A stretch of 64,000 bases of DNA, taken from assembly GCF_000005505.3 (NCBI RefSeq), contig NC_016131.3, forward strand, positions 3,989,501 through 4,053,500. The letters are read 5' to 3'. This stretch comes from Brachypodium distachyon. Its lineage: Eukaryota; Streptophyta; Magnoliopsida; Poales; Poaceae. Position 1 is the stretch's first letter. Each line of letters begins with the position of its first letter. The position numbers and the translations under genes are program-made. Below the pieces are notes generated by a model. That model saw only the letters and a list, made by a program, of their open reading frames with translations, did not search any database and was not told where the DNA came from. Shown in pieces: positions 1 through 12,600 of this stretch.

Positions 1-2250
1 GAAGTAAGCACTGACGAGCTCAAATATTTTAAGGTTTTTAGAATGTGTGCATGCACACAAGGGAGCTTAAAAGATATAAAGAACAATCACACGTTAAATT
101 CAATGGAAGATGCCAAAAAAAATTACCTAGGAGTATTCGGGTGCTCGTTGTTTTCTTCCGCAGGTGGTGAAGCACCATAGCCATATGGGAACGGTGAAAA
201 ATATGGTCCGTTGTTGGCATCCTCGTCAATATATTGGTCATCTGGTGATCCGGTACACATAAAATTTCCATCAAAATTACTTGGTCTGCCTCCCAAGGTA
301 ACAGGGCCACAGACACTAAACCTACGGTCCAATCTTGGTTGTGGAAACATATCATTTCCTTCAACTCTTAAACTCCGGCTAAGGTTCTGGAATGATCGGC
401 GCTGGAAAAATGAAGAGCTATCATGTCTTCTCGACGATCCCTCAAAATCAGCATCTAATTCCACAACTGGGTCAGGTACAGGGGATGGCGTGCGATAGCC
501 ACCATGGCTGCTAGGCTCAGGATTCTTATTTAGTGTCCTCCTAATAAGTGATACCCACTTCTTTGCCGGAACATTGTCTTCAGTACCAAGAACATTTCCA
601 GCATTCAACGGAACAATTTCTTGAAAGCTGTAAAAGATTGAAAGAATAGTTAAAGGGAAGCTCAAGACTCAAGAGGATTGTTGTGAAAGTAAAAAGAAAA
701 TATCACGACTTTGATAATACATACCCAAGCACATAGATATCGGCAGGAGGTGAAGAATGGAGCCAGTCATCTAAATCTAACCCCCTTGATGGGGATTTAC
801 CACCAACATTCCACGTGGAGGCAAATATTCTACACACACAAGGAAGTAAGATAATGATTAACCAGGTCTCACCAGTGAAGTCAAACTGCAAGAACCATCG
901 AAAGCACTATGATCTGCATAATATAAACTGTGTTGTGTTGGATTCTATTACAGGGTTGAGAAGCACACACAGTAATAAAATGGTACCTGTAATCTTGAGT
1001 TTCTGTCAGACGTGACATATCAAATTCATTCCTTCCTCTACGAATGCGATCAACATTCCGCTTCAACGACCGGTCTATAGGCCCATAAGGAACCCAATAG
1101 AGATAAAGAAATGAACTATCAGATAAGCTGATGAAAGCAAAATAAAATGCATTTGATGGATTATATAAATTAATTTGGCAAAAGAGGAGCATGGCAGGTA
1201 AAGAGAGTTCTGGCCATGCAACAAAAAAAGAAAGAGGTAGCTGCGATCTTTGATGTCTGAAGAGAGAAAAGTGTGGTCCAAATGCTTTAACTGTACCAGT
1301 TCTGCTTTTCTTGGCTGTTGCTGCCTCCCTCTCTGAGCAGCTGGTCCTCCGTTCACCACCATCCCTTCCTGCATCACCACCACAATTTAGCCCAAACCAA
1401 ACAAAGACAGCAAATGAAAATGAAACTAAAATTGTTTCAGACAGTTTCAGTAGTTCAGAAGTAGAAACTTAGTCTGGTAAAAAAAGTGCATCGACGTAGA
1501 ACTTGAGAAGCGTACAAAAATTCCAGGCAGCTGCAGACAAATATCTGCGTCACTTGGGAAAAGGTGTTTGATTGGGACATTCTAAGTACTTGTACACCAT
1601 TGAATCGAGGCTTGGAACTAAGGCTTAAACTTAGCCGCGTCCTTGGGGGAGAAAAATAAAGTTGTTTGATCGGGACCTTCTGGTGCTATTGGCCTATTGC
1701 CTCTTTGAATCGGGACCTTCTGGTGCTATTGGCCTATTGCCTCTTTGAATCGGGACTTGGAACATGGACGGGTCTAATTGCAATGAGAAACTACAGGCGC
1801 AAGATCATATAAGTAGCATTCACCAAGACCTTCCTGAACCACAGAACAAAAACTATGAACAATCAAAGGTCAACTACACACAACACAAACAACAAAATGC
1901 AAAGAACAGGAGGTTGGTCAGTTGTTCTAGAGAGCTGAGACCCTTCATTTTGCTGTAACTTCGAACCGAAAATTCCACGGAACAAATCCTACAAACCTTT
2001 GAACCAATAGTAACTAAAACATTTGCATTACCTTGGCTAGCATCGTAGTCCGCGTGGAAATCCTGCGCCTTATTCTTGATGTTGAACCACTTCCTGACGA
2101 GGGATTTGGACCACGAGAGCTGTGCACGTTAAGACACAAAATTAGCCACCAAAATTGACCCATAAACAGAGCAAACAAACGAAACAGCGCCGCGCCCAGA
2201 TTGCAGAACCAAGCGCATACCTTGCTCTTCTTGTTGCTCTCTTCCCTCAT
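1..2250 (-). CDS. Type I inositol polyphosphate 5-phosphatase, N-terminal two thirds (cut by left edge)
   Basis: This enzyme family removes the 5-phosphate from inositol phosphates and phosphoinositides in Ca2+/membrane signalling. Six coding exons can be joined with GT/AG borders and matching phases: 2221-2250, 2032-2119, 1297-1368, 987-1074, 725-829 and 127-627. The protein starts [10 protein letters not shown], continues with the family's [15 protein letters not shown] segment, and enters the catalytic domain at about residue 95 with [12 protein letters not shown], followed by [20 protein letters not shown]. Exon 6 then carries the low-complexity insert rich in Ser/Pro/Asn that is usual between the two halves of type I enzymes. 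The C-terminal catalytic motifs (WLGDLNYR and SDHRPV types) must lie to the left of base 1. The start was chosen because it opens the conserved MREE-KKSK N-terminus; the upstream ATG at about 2394 is in leader sequence. The family call is strong; the individual paralogue cannot be named. Confidence 0.88.
1671..1750. repeat. Tandem duplication of a 40-bp unit in intron 2 of the phosphatase gene
   Basis: Two identical 40-base units (1671-1710 and 1711-1750, each starting CGGGACCTTCTGG) lie head to tail, followed by the first bases of a third. Perfect identity suggests a recent slip or repair event. It lies inside an intron and does not touch splice sites. Confidence 0.9.
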
Positions 2251-3354
2251 TGTCTCATAGCACCAGCCTCCTTCCTCCTGAAGCAGCAGAAGAATCAAGC
2301 CAATCTCAGCCCCTCCCCTCCCTCCTCCCTGCTCCACCCCCTCCTCTCTCTCCTTTGTATGTATGGAAGGTGCGGCTTCGCAAGGAAACCTCAAATCTCC
2401 AAATTATTTTGGCCCCAAATCCGGATTCACCCCCAAATCTCGGCCCTGATTCAGCGCCGGGAAGAAGCAAACCAGCCAACAACGCCGCCGCCGCCAAACT
2501 CGCCAGGGATCACGAATCCAACTCGACCCTGAACCGAATCGACGAGAGCTGAGCTGATCCCGGGAGGAAGCAATGCCGCTACTGCAGTCTACGAACAAGC
2601 CTCGCAGGACGAACGGACACCGCCTTGCCCCTGAATCACTGAATGCTACTCCTCCTAGGCTCTCCGCTAGCTGCTAGCAGGGGGTTAAGGCTACGAAGGA
2701 GTACTAGCTGGAGGTCTCTGTGTGTGTGTACTGGTCGGTGTGCGAAAAAACACTGGGAAGCGAGAGAAAAGAAAACTGTAGGAGTGAGCTCTCGGGGTTT
2801 CTGATCTGCCTCCTCTGCTTTTGCTGGAGCCCTCTTCCTTTTATCCCCCCCTTCTCCTCTTCTCTTCTCTCTGCTTTGTTTACTGCTGTTAAGGGCGCTG
2901 CGGTCACGGCCAGCTCCCGCAAATCCAAGCTTGCTTGGCTTGGTTTGTAGACACGGCAGGTGGGGCTTTGGGGGACTTCGGGAGGAGGAGAGAAAGCGTG
3001 AGCGCTGACTGCTGAGGACCACAACTGGCAGTAAGGAATAAGCCGTTTTTTCTTCCGAACATTTGGTTTACATGCCATCTACTAGTACTGCGTGCAGTCT
3101 TTCCAAAGATTTTGGGAGGACGAGTTTGAGGTATACACGGATATGTGAGATTTGTGTGAGTGTTTTGAGTTTGAGGTATACACGGATTTGTGAGATTTGT
3201 GTGGGTGTTGATACCGTGCCAGCAAATACGAGTTGTAGTTAAGATCCTCTTTGGTTCGGACTCCTATTGATTCATTTCTTACGATCCATTTGTGAACAAA
3301 TTTAAATAATGATTTGGCTTTATTGATTTATCAAAGAGATAGTAAAAATACAAA
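2251..3354. other. Leader and upstream region of the 5-phosphatase gene
   Basis: Non-coding. Bases 2251-2900 are rich in pyrimidine/purine runs typical of a long plant 5' leader on the minus strand. Further upstream is an approximate 45-bp direct repeat (3122-3166 and 3167-3211, starting GAGTTTGAGGTATACACGG). I see no gene in this stretch; antisense open frames at 2636-3078 look like chance readings of low-complexity DNA. Confidence 0.6.
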
Positions 3355-3518
3355 TACTTCCTCCGATTCATATAAGTATCTTGAATACAAAGTTGCAATT
3401 CTACTAAATTCAAGACACTTATTATTGATCGGAGGATTAACTTTGTACTAAATACAAGACACGAGGATTAACTTTGCACTAAATTCAAAACAACACTTAT
3501 TATGGATCGTAGGGAGTA
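3355..3518. mobile_element. Degenerate Stowaway-like MITE with internal duplication
   Basis: The left end reads TACTTCCTCCGATTC and the right end AATGGATCGTAGGGAGTA-like sequence, forming inverted ends with TA at each border, as in Tc1/mariner-derived Stowaway elements of grasses. An internal copy of the right end at about 3424-3436 (GATCGGAGGA) suggests partial self-duplication. No coding capacity. Confidence 0.5.
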
Positions 3519-3699
3519 CCGAACAACCGGAACAAACACATATACAAAGATTCATGATTAAACTAAAAGCTCTATCAAGATTTTGGTGCTCTGTGTCCTA
3601 CTTTGTGGAGAAAAAGGAAAATGAGACAAGCCTTACAATGATAAGTAGTTCAGTCTAAGAAGAAGTGTTATCATAATGAAAAAATACTGGCTGAAAAAA

Positions 3700-3848
3700 C
3701 GGTTTTTTAAGAAAAATGGAAGCCCTGCACTTGAAAAAGTACAAAACATAAAGATCTACAAAAAAAGATGAGCTCAAGCCAATTATTAAGAGTAGGAATT
3801 TTATTGGTAAAGGTTGTTTTGGTGAAGTTTACATGGGATTTCTTTGAG
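3700..3848 (+). pseudogene. Wall-associated receptor kinase fragment (start of kinase domain)
   Basis: One frame reads FFKKNGSPALEKVQNIKIY, then KKDELKPIIKSRNFIGKGCF and GEVYMG. That is the juxtamembrane segment and glycine loop of wall-associated kinases (WAKs). It ends at a stop (3846-3848) right after the glycine loop, and the rest of the kinase domain does not follow. Glycine-loop Gly-x-Gly-x-x-Gly is present (GKGCFG). This is an exon remnant, not a gene. EGF-type WAK remnants lie about 1.2 kb further right at 5028-5320, so the order is the reverse of a normal WAK gene, showing rearrangement or two separate relics. Confidence 0.7.
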
Positions 3849-4243
3849 GTCGGAGGATTAATTGGCGTTTGAGGGTGGGGGTGGGGGGCAAGGACCCTCC
3901 CAAGTGTGTATAGGGGCGCAAGGGCGCTACAAGGTTCGTCATTTAGTGATGTTAGTTAAGTATCTAGTATTTGATACACATTATAAGTTGTAGGTGAGCT
4001 ATACTGTGATGGTTGTGTAAAATAATTCTACAAACACTAATAAACATAGTTTCCAAGCCGACCATATTTATTGGAGAGTGATTCTGGATTTTGATTACAT
4101 GCCTTTCTTTAACCCCTGGTATTATATTCATGCAAACATTTTTTGTTTCACTACTAAATAGATTCATAATTACAATCGTCCTTGTAACAATGAACAATGA
4201 AACTGGCAATTAAAATTATAACTAACGGGATGTGTCTTGTTGC

Positions 4244-4320
4244 AGATCTTGTTTTACATGATAAAATGTTTGTGTTTAACTTGGAGAAGATGCACATTGG
4301 TTGGGTAAACCTTGACCGTA
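4244..4320 (+). pseudogene. Possible last-exon remnant of an aspartic protease
   Basis: After an acceptor-like TTGTTGCAG the frame reads DLVLHDKMFVFNLEKMHIGW, then VNLD. This resembles the C-terminal strand of plant pepsin-like proteases (typically DLVLKDKIFVYDLANMRMGW). Only about 25 codons match and no catalytic Asp motif is near. This is an isolated relic; the identification rests on one motif recognised by eye. Confidence 0.4.
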
Positions 4321-5027
4321 AACACAAATTCGTAACGAAATTCACGTTGGGAGGGGTGAAAATCAATCAATGCGGCAGCAAATGCGGGTCTCACCGGCCG
4401 GTCACTCTACACTCAGCTCCTTGGTCAGCGGAGCAGCGTGATGTGTGCTCGCCTCGTTGGTGAGCATGGAGTTGGCGTAACGAGCTGTGCCTCAGATCGC
4501 TCGCCATCATTCTGTATCGCCGCTAGCTAGCTCTTGGCCTGCTATACTTTTATTGACGTGCAGGAATAATGGCTCTGCTGTTAGGTGAGCCGGTTTATGT
4601 TCACCACATTTTGAAAAACTTGTTTCTTTTTTGTTGTTGTGAGGCCGTATACTCAACACGACCAGCTCGCCTGTTGTCAGCGGGTTGCTGGGTCGCCGTG
4701 CACCATTATACTATAGTGGATTGGTGGCTATTGGGGTTCCATCGTCAACAGTAGCATCATCGCCCTACTGCAGCTGGATAGTCAAGTGCGTCGTCGTCAT
4801 CATATTCTTCTAGTTTGCTTTCTTGCAACAATAAGTTATGGACCGTGTGTTTATGAATTCTCAAATGTTTTTCCTTTTTTTCATTGTAATGGCGGTGAAC
4901 GTCATTGCCTTGCCAAAGGCTAAATTGTGGTTGGAGGGATTAGGTCGGGGGGGGGGGGGGGCAAGGCCCCCCATGTACGCGCAATGATTGTCATCTTTCG
5001 TAAAATTCGTCGTCGAGAGCCACTCCT

Positions 5028-5320
5028 TGCCACGACCCGACCAGCCAGGATACACGTGCGCCAGAAACAACAGCATGTGTGTCAGCGCACTTCTACGACG
5101 GCCAAGGCTACTTTTGCAGGTGCTCGGACGGGTACCAAGGCAACCATACATACCAACCGATTGCCAAAGTACATCTTCCTTCTTAGTCTTTTTTAGCCCT
5201 GTATTTGTATTAACCAATCATGCCTGGTTTGCAGACACTGATGATTGTGGGATGCCAGATTTGTCACGGGACATGCCACAACAGGGAGAGAGGATACCAA
5301 TGTTCTTCCCTGCTGGAAAT
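5028..5320 (+). pseudogene. WAK EGF-like domain remnants with several frameshifts
   Basis: In successive frames the strand reads CARNNSMCVS, then AHFYDGQGYFCRCSDGYQGN, then PYIPTDCQ; each junction needs a one-base shift. After an intron-like gap and acceptor (about 5234) it reads DTDDCG and then, again shifted, QICHGTCHNRERGYQCSSLL. This is the EGF plus calcium-binding EGF pair of a wall-associated kinase. At least three frame breaks make it a pseudogene. Confidence 0.7.
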
Positions 5321-8300
5321 ATGAACAATGCTACTAATGACGTTGCACGAAAGTACTGTGCCAGCAAAGGTAGCAAAGGTTTCAATAGATATGTAACTTG
5401 CCCTTAGCCAGCTGTTCGACTCTATTATCTAATGGCCAACCCAATCAACTTGAGTACGTGTATTCCTTTAAAACAAATAGACTTAAGTACGTGTATGATT
5501 GAGCGTCTCTTGATGACATGTCGGCTATCATAGATGAGGTGAATGGAAGGATAGATAATTCGCCAGGCGGTTTTTTTTTTTTTTTACTTTTCCAATAGAA
5601 ATAAGATAAAAAGTACGCGATTGAGTTTGTATGAAACTTTTATTTGTCTATAGGAAAAACTGAGTATACTAATTAGGAGGTTTGAATCAAGTAGGAGTAG
5701 ATTTTTTTTTCTACTCCACTAATTATTACTTCAAAGATTTTGCTTATAGAATTCAACTCTACAAGTTGAAATGAAGCATTTCGAAAGACTCTATCCTTCC
5801 AAATCAAAGTAGCATAAATCAAATCAAAGTAGCTAATTACCTGGCCGAGCACTTTTTGCCGCTGCCGGAAGAACATGCATGTGCAGCAGCTAGCAGCCCG
5901 CCCCGCTGATAGCTGCCACGGGAGCCGGGGCCCACAGCCAGCCCCGCCGTGTTTGCTGGTACGTTACGTACGAGCGGGTGGGGGTCACGGCGCACACACA
6001 TATCACTGAGTCACCGACATACGGGTCCCACGAAGGGATCGCAATCCGGCCCGGCCCGGCCCGTGCTCACGTTTCGGTCGGGATTCACCGTCCGTTCCTT
6101 CTTGCTGTGGATGCGAGGTTGCATGCGTACTTACATGTGGGGTTTTGCTCTTCACATTTCCGAGCGATCGAGCAGCACGAAGGTGGCATGCGACTCTCTT
6201 TAATTAAGTAAATGGAGCAAGAACACGACATTCTACGTACCAACACGCACTTGAGCTAGTAAACAGCTCGGTTAATTAAATTGCTGAGACACTTTTATAC
6301 GTATACATCCTACGGTTCATCATCGATCCATTGCATGGGGTGGCCGAATTGCATATCCAGGAAGAACTGAGCACTGTGAGTGAGACCGATTCGATCGGTA
6401 TCGGCACGGTTACACAGTAAGTACGTGCTCCCTCCGTTACATAATACCTGTCTCAAATTTGTCCAAAATTAAATGTATTTATTGTTAAAAAATATTTAGA
6501 TATATAAAATTTTGACAAAAAATATGCAACGAGTGAGTACCGAAAAGAAAAGAAAGTGTTCAGAGAGTCGGGAGGATCGAGATCGGTCAGCTAGCTACTA
6601 TAGCACGAACTTCGTGCACTATTTGATTCACCCTTTTGTTGAAGCAAGATAGAGCTGAGCTAGCTAGCGCTTGCTCTACCCGCCGGACAATGGGCATAAA
6701 TGGCGCCGATCGATGCATAGCTAGCGCCCCTTTGCGTGCGTGCGTGCGACCCACATCGGAGTACGTGTCTGATACGATATATGTATGCCCACAGTCCCAT
6801 ATCAAAGCTTACTCTAGCTTAGCGTTTTCTAGGTTTTTTTTATTTTTATTTTGCGTACGTATCGTGCGTGCATCTTTTCACGTTTGTCTTTACGTGGTTA
6901 CGTGGGATTAAACGCGCGTCCACCCAAGATTTGAAGCCATGCACGCCTACATATGGCGCCACAAAAAAACCGACCGTGCGTGCATGTTGCATGCACCGTT
7001 TTCCGGCCTACTAGCTGGCTAGTTTACCCAAGTTTCGGAGTGGACGAGGCATGCGCCAAACACCCTGAAAAGAACTGTATACTACTACAAAACACACAGT
7101 ATATATATTTAATACGAATACGTAAATACAAAGAGAAGCATCAAACAATACGAGTACATTAATAACAGTACGTGTGTACCCGTACAAGGGATGGGAGAGT
7201 ACACGGCCGGAAGCTATGCATGCATGCGTTGCAGCATTAGCTTGGCACGGCTGCATGCGGGCTCTGCGTTGCACTTACGATCGATCTTTGGGTCAGTACA
7301 CGCAGCAGAGCTCAGCTCCGTAGCCTATACTATCTCCCATGCATGCATATCCGCGCGGCCTTTATGCCGGCCTGCACGGCTAGCTGCACGTCCGTCCGTC
7401 CTGGCACCTAGTACGTATCAGACTATCACCTCGAGCGCGGCAGCATCCATTACATGCATGCATGCATAATTAAGTCCCCTGACTAACTTGGCCGCCAACA
7501 TTTTGTTGGATCAGGAATGCACAATAATCATATCCAGCACATGCACGAGCTAGGACGATACGCTAAGTTTGAACTCGCTAATTTTGCTATTAATTAGATC
7601 GAGCGATATTGGATGATGGGCGCGCGCGCGCATGCATGCATGCATGTGTCCGCGCGACAGCCATGGAGCCCCCGTGGTTTCGATCCAGACCCCTGCCTCC
7701 CGCCCTGCCACGGCAGACCGAGGCAGCATATATACATCGATCATCTCTCTCTCTCGGGGAGGGATAATTCTGTTTGCTTCTTTCTAACACCATCTGCTTT
7801 ACTTCCCAAAGCGAATAGTTTGCTCTGCGATCCATGGCTTTGCGCGCTAACCACAGTATCGAGCATAGGATCTCGCTTTGAGGCGTGTCCACGTACTTGA
7901 TGGCCGTAAGGAATGAATAAAATTTACTCTCTTCTGATCTTCTCCCATGGCCATGGCTATTTTAGCTAGCTAGATTGCCGTTCTCTGTTCTCCCATGCAG
8001 ATGCAAATGGCTGGTCCCCGTACTATGCGTGCATCAGTAACCGTACCAATACCATAGCCATCTCGAGGGAATTGAATTAAGATCTAGCTACTTGTGTCCT
8101 TCACTAGCACCCCTAGCTAGCTAGACCCACATGTCAGTACACAGTGAAATAGTACGTGAATGGCGCCACAAGACAAGACACGCATGCAGCGGCAACTTGT
8201 GAGAGGAAATTATGCCGGCGATGCGAAATGAACGTTCTTAGGCAGAGGCTGTTTGCTGCCTGCGTGCTTATGGGTAGCAGCTACCTAGTTGGTCAGAAAA

Positions 8301-9603
8301 GCTGGTGGATCAATCGATGGTGGTTAATTTACTGTCTGTTGAGCAGTAAGTAAGCAAACATATGTGCACGTTCCGGCTAATCATCGTCTCCACGGCTTTT
8401 GGGAAAGGCATGATAGAATCCCTGGGATTCGCTTCTCGATCAAGGCCAAAGCGGCGTTTGCAGATGCGGGAGCCAGCCGGGGGGTGACCACCCCACCAAC
8501 ACTGACTGGTCTGGGGCTTTGCTTTTCTATTCGCGTTGCGTATTTGCTTCCATGGAGACGGCGACCGGCCTGCCTCGCGGACCGTGCGCGGCGTATTGTA
8601 CAACTAGTAGTTGTAGTTATAGACTTATAGTACCCTCCCCGGCCGGCCGGCCCGGCCCCGTGCACGGCGAATGTTTTATACTAGTACCATCCCACCGGCC
8701 GTCCGCGCCGCCCCACACCGGCCGGCTCTTGCACATGCCAGATGCCAAGCCGTGCATGGAAGAGCTCAGCCACCGGAAACAGAGTCGCTGACAAGTTCTC
8801 TCTAGGGAGAAAAACTCATGACAAGTGTCATGCTCTCGCTGCGAGCCATGTGTATTTCTTTCTCTTTCTTTATTAGAAACGCCACGCTCAGAATGCGACC
8901 GTCGCTATCCATAATCGGGCGCGGGCTCAAGCGTCAAGGAAGTTCTCTTTCGGGCCGGCGTGGCTGAGGCCCGTGGTTCTTTCCAGGCCGTCCAGGCACG
9001 ATGTGTTGCCAGATTGCACGGGCCGTAGTAATTAGGCTTTCTGTGATCACCAAGGACGGGAAGAGGTTTGAGATGGTGTGTGACGACTTCGTCCAGAGTC
9101 TCGCGCTCACTTCCTTGCACAAGATACTGCTCTAGTCCGTGGAGAAGCCGCGCAAGTGGCAGGAGACCAACATCTCCCACCACGAGTCCTTTGGCCGCGC
9201 CAAGTGTAATAGGAGTAATGCTGGCCTGAGAGAATTAAACTAGTCCTCCATAATCACTGCTGTTCTGTTATCCGAACTGAGATGATACACATTTTTCAGG
9301 TGCACGTTTCTCATGTCCAGCTTTGCCCCTGATGACAGATTGACAAGGACGCCATCAGCAGCTGACTCTCAGGTTGGCTAGAACAGAGCTATAGAAACTA
9401 GAGATCGAAATAATACACACTTGGCAAATGTGACCTTAGCTTATGGACAATCCGATGGTAAAACAACCCATGACAATGAGGGCTAGGTACCTCAATGCAA
9501 GATGCCAGCGCCAGTCATTTGCAATTCAAAATCCCCAAAATAAATCCTACCGAGGCCAACTTTATAAATCGTTCGAATTCGCCTTGGAGATCGTACATGG
9601 CCA
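5321..9603. other. Gene-free region with CATGCATG-rich and low-complexity DNA
   Basis: I see no supportable gene here. The 5.9-8.8 kb part is dense in short palindromes (CATGCATG, GCTAGCTAG, GGCCGGCC) and one alternating GC/ATGC tract at 7620-7645. A single Stowaway-type end (CTCCCTCCGTTACATAAT, about 6430) lacks its partner. Around 9040-9200 the plus strand reads VITKDGKRFEMVCDDFVQSL before a stop, perhaps a relic of a gene I cannot name. Bases 9430-9603 are the 3' untranslated region of the casein-kinase-like gene that follows; they resemble 21000-21237 downstream of the sister copy. Confidence 0.6.
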
Positions 9604-12600
9604 TCAACAAGCGGTTCGCCCATAGCAGATCGAGGTGACGTATAGGTTATTTTCCCACTGTTCCTGAAAATTTGGAATTCCACGGTTATGTTCAGGCATC
9701 TGAACCAAAACAAACATGTAGAGGTACCTGTATATCCTTGCTGGGGAAGTCAGAAATTAGACAAACTTCGTCGATTGGCTTCGTCTTGGCTGTGCTCATG
9801 ATAAACGCAGCTTGGTCAGCCGTGGCTGCACATGAAGTTATCCTGTAACCAGCTTTATATCGCTGATGGAGTCCTTCGCTTGGATATAGAAAATCTAACT
9901 CTACAACCTGCAGGATGCAATTAGCACAGCTTCGGTTCGTCACTTGCCATGCCACAACGCTATGTAAAAAAACTCAGACTAGGTACAGCTCTACACAGTA
10001 TTGCTTTTTTTAATAAAAATAATGTGCCAGAGCACCAGTTCTCTAAGATTAACTGATCGCATTTTTGCAGCAGCATATGTTTAATGTCACTATTTTACAT
10101 TGAGGCACAGATTGCAGGTTGTCGAAAGTGATCATCTAACTGTTTAAAAGATTTTTTTTGGTAGGAGAGTCGTTCAGTGTATATGTGCATATGAATGTTT
10201 AACGCAGATCAGAGTTATTTAACACATGCGGAACCAAATTCCTGAGAAGGATTCTTTATAAACGATTCATTACAAAAAAGAAGTGCAGGCGCATGTTTTT
10301 ACCTGGTCCAAGTAACCTGAATTCCTTGACATGACAACTCCCCAACAATTTCCAGCAGTACCCATAGATGTAACATGCAAACCTTCTGCCCACTTTTCTT
10401 TAATCCACTTGTAAGGAAAAGATTCACCGACCCTGTATGACTGATGTGTGTATGGAGTTCCTGTGGAGATAACAAAGATCAGACTAGAAGGATACATGGA
10501 AAAAGGGAACAGCGGTTTACATGAGACATCATGACAATCGTCAGATGTTGACAATTATTTAATTATTGTAATGCCCAAAAGTTATGTATGTATCAAAACT
10601 TAACTGGTAACAATTGTCCGCTCATCGCTAGTTTATCAGAACAATGGTAAATGGCAAATCAATATACATAGTCCATGACACAATTATGTATTGTATACCA
10701 ACGATGATGTGCAACCTCCACACGCCAATTCTGACGACCTCGACCTCTACATAACCTTGGTGCACAAGAGGCTCTACTAAAAGTTTGTTTCAAGACAACT
10801 GCTCATTTTATCAAGGGAACGATTGTCATCTATGAATTTGGTACGATGATATAATACAGTGACCTCCCTCATTTTGACCCCATGCAAGCTGTGTGATCAA
10901 ACGTTGTAGTGATGCATCGTATTGAAAGTGAGCTGTGTCATTTGGTAGCAGAATTCTCTCCGAAAATTTAATCTGTCGTGAAGGGGGCATTTACAGCAAA
11001 AGACAGCATGCCAGTAAGAACAGAACAGTCATCGACAGTCGAGAGGTAATTTACAAACCTTTGGACATTACAACCAATGAGCTTCCATTGGTTGCTCCAG
11101 CTATCGCTGTTATGTAAAAGTTCCTCTTCCACTGCTCCATAATCCAATCCTAGATGCAAAATTAGAAACAAAACTGTGTCAGGAATTCAGGATTATGGAT
11201 TCATCAACATTCCAACTAGGGTCTAGGGAGGGTAGAGACCATAGCACACCTTGCGAAGGAAAATTTGTGAAAGCTCATAAACTTGAGAACCAAAGCTGGT
11301 CACAGCCTCCATGATGAGAGCCCAAAAATTTGCTGAAGAAGCGACACAACTGATGTGCAAGCCATCTTCATGGCCTTTCTCTATATGCTGATTTAACTCT
11401 GAATCGGCTACATTATGGTGGTATCTATAAAAAACACACAGAAAAAATGTCTTTTACAGTCACAGACTAATATCATATTCAATTTAGGAAGGAGGTAAAT
11501 TATCGATCAATCAATAACTGAAGAAAAAGGCAGGCTTCAAATATCCCAAACTCAAGAACATGGAAGTAGCATATGTGGCCAAACAAACATGAGTTATTAA
11601 GCTTAAATAATATTAAAGCACAAACTAAACCCATCCATCAACAGAACTAGCATGATGATTTAGTTAGATTTTTCTTTGCATATCTCGGTATGAAGATCAT
11701 GTGATGACTGCTAACCATGCCGCAGGCAGGGAGGGGGAGTGTGTAAGTTTGGTCAATAATGTGTACAGGAGACACAGCACAAGGGTATGGGAATTCATAG
11801 AGGAAATAATGTCTGTTATAGAAAGCATAAAAAATAAAATAACTTCCACCAATTTCATATTTTAAAACAATTACCGCTGCTTCATGTGCCGTCTAGCATT
11901 ATAAACCGAAATCCATTGAGTTGCTGGGATCCCCAACCGAACTTTGTTCTTAGGCTGTTTATCTTCTTCAAGATTTACAACCATTCTTCCACGTTTCTGC
12001 CCAACCTATAATTCGCACAACAGATGCATGGCCAAGTTTAATACAAGAAATTGAAGCGCAGAGTATATGTAAAGGCCGTGGGTACAGCAGTGTGAACCTT
12101 CAGAGCTCCATCTATTTTGATGGGTCTTGAAGCAAGCACTTCGATCAGACTATCAAAGAGAGAAATAAGTTTTGCATAATTTGGCTCTTCATCAAATTCC
12201 ATATTAGTGACCATCTCAAGAAAATGTTTGAATGGAGCTGGATAGAAGTGACACAGCATCTCTGGAGAAGTCTCCATTTTCTTCTTACAAACAAGAAAGT
12301 TCTTGCAGCTGTTACAGTTTAACTTAAAAAAAAGGAAGTTCTGGTTATAACCCTGTATTAATAATAAGCCATCAACACTAAAATACGGAGCGAGTAGAAA
12401 ATACAAGTCAAACTCTGTGAAGCACATCTAGGTCTACCTGACATTCTTGCCATGGTAAGCCTCCTCTTAACAAAAATATAAGGGTGTATGCTAGTGACTC
12501 CAAATCATCCCTCCTACTGCCTGTACGACCTAAATGGGCATGGACACTAGCATATATTGTCCACCTACAAGATGCCGAAAGAAAAAAAAGAAACTTAATA

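Noticed and set aside
7200..7650. CATGCATG-rich tract as a possible regulatory array
   Set aside because: RY-like words are frequent over 3 kb without a gene start nearby, so this looks like base composition and not a promoter.
8905..9183. Minus-strand frame of 92 codons near 9 kb
   Set aside because: No family resemblance and no ATG-supported context; the plus strand here looks slightly more gene-like, but is broken too.
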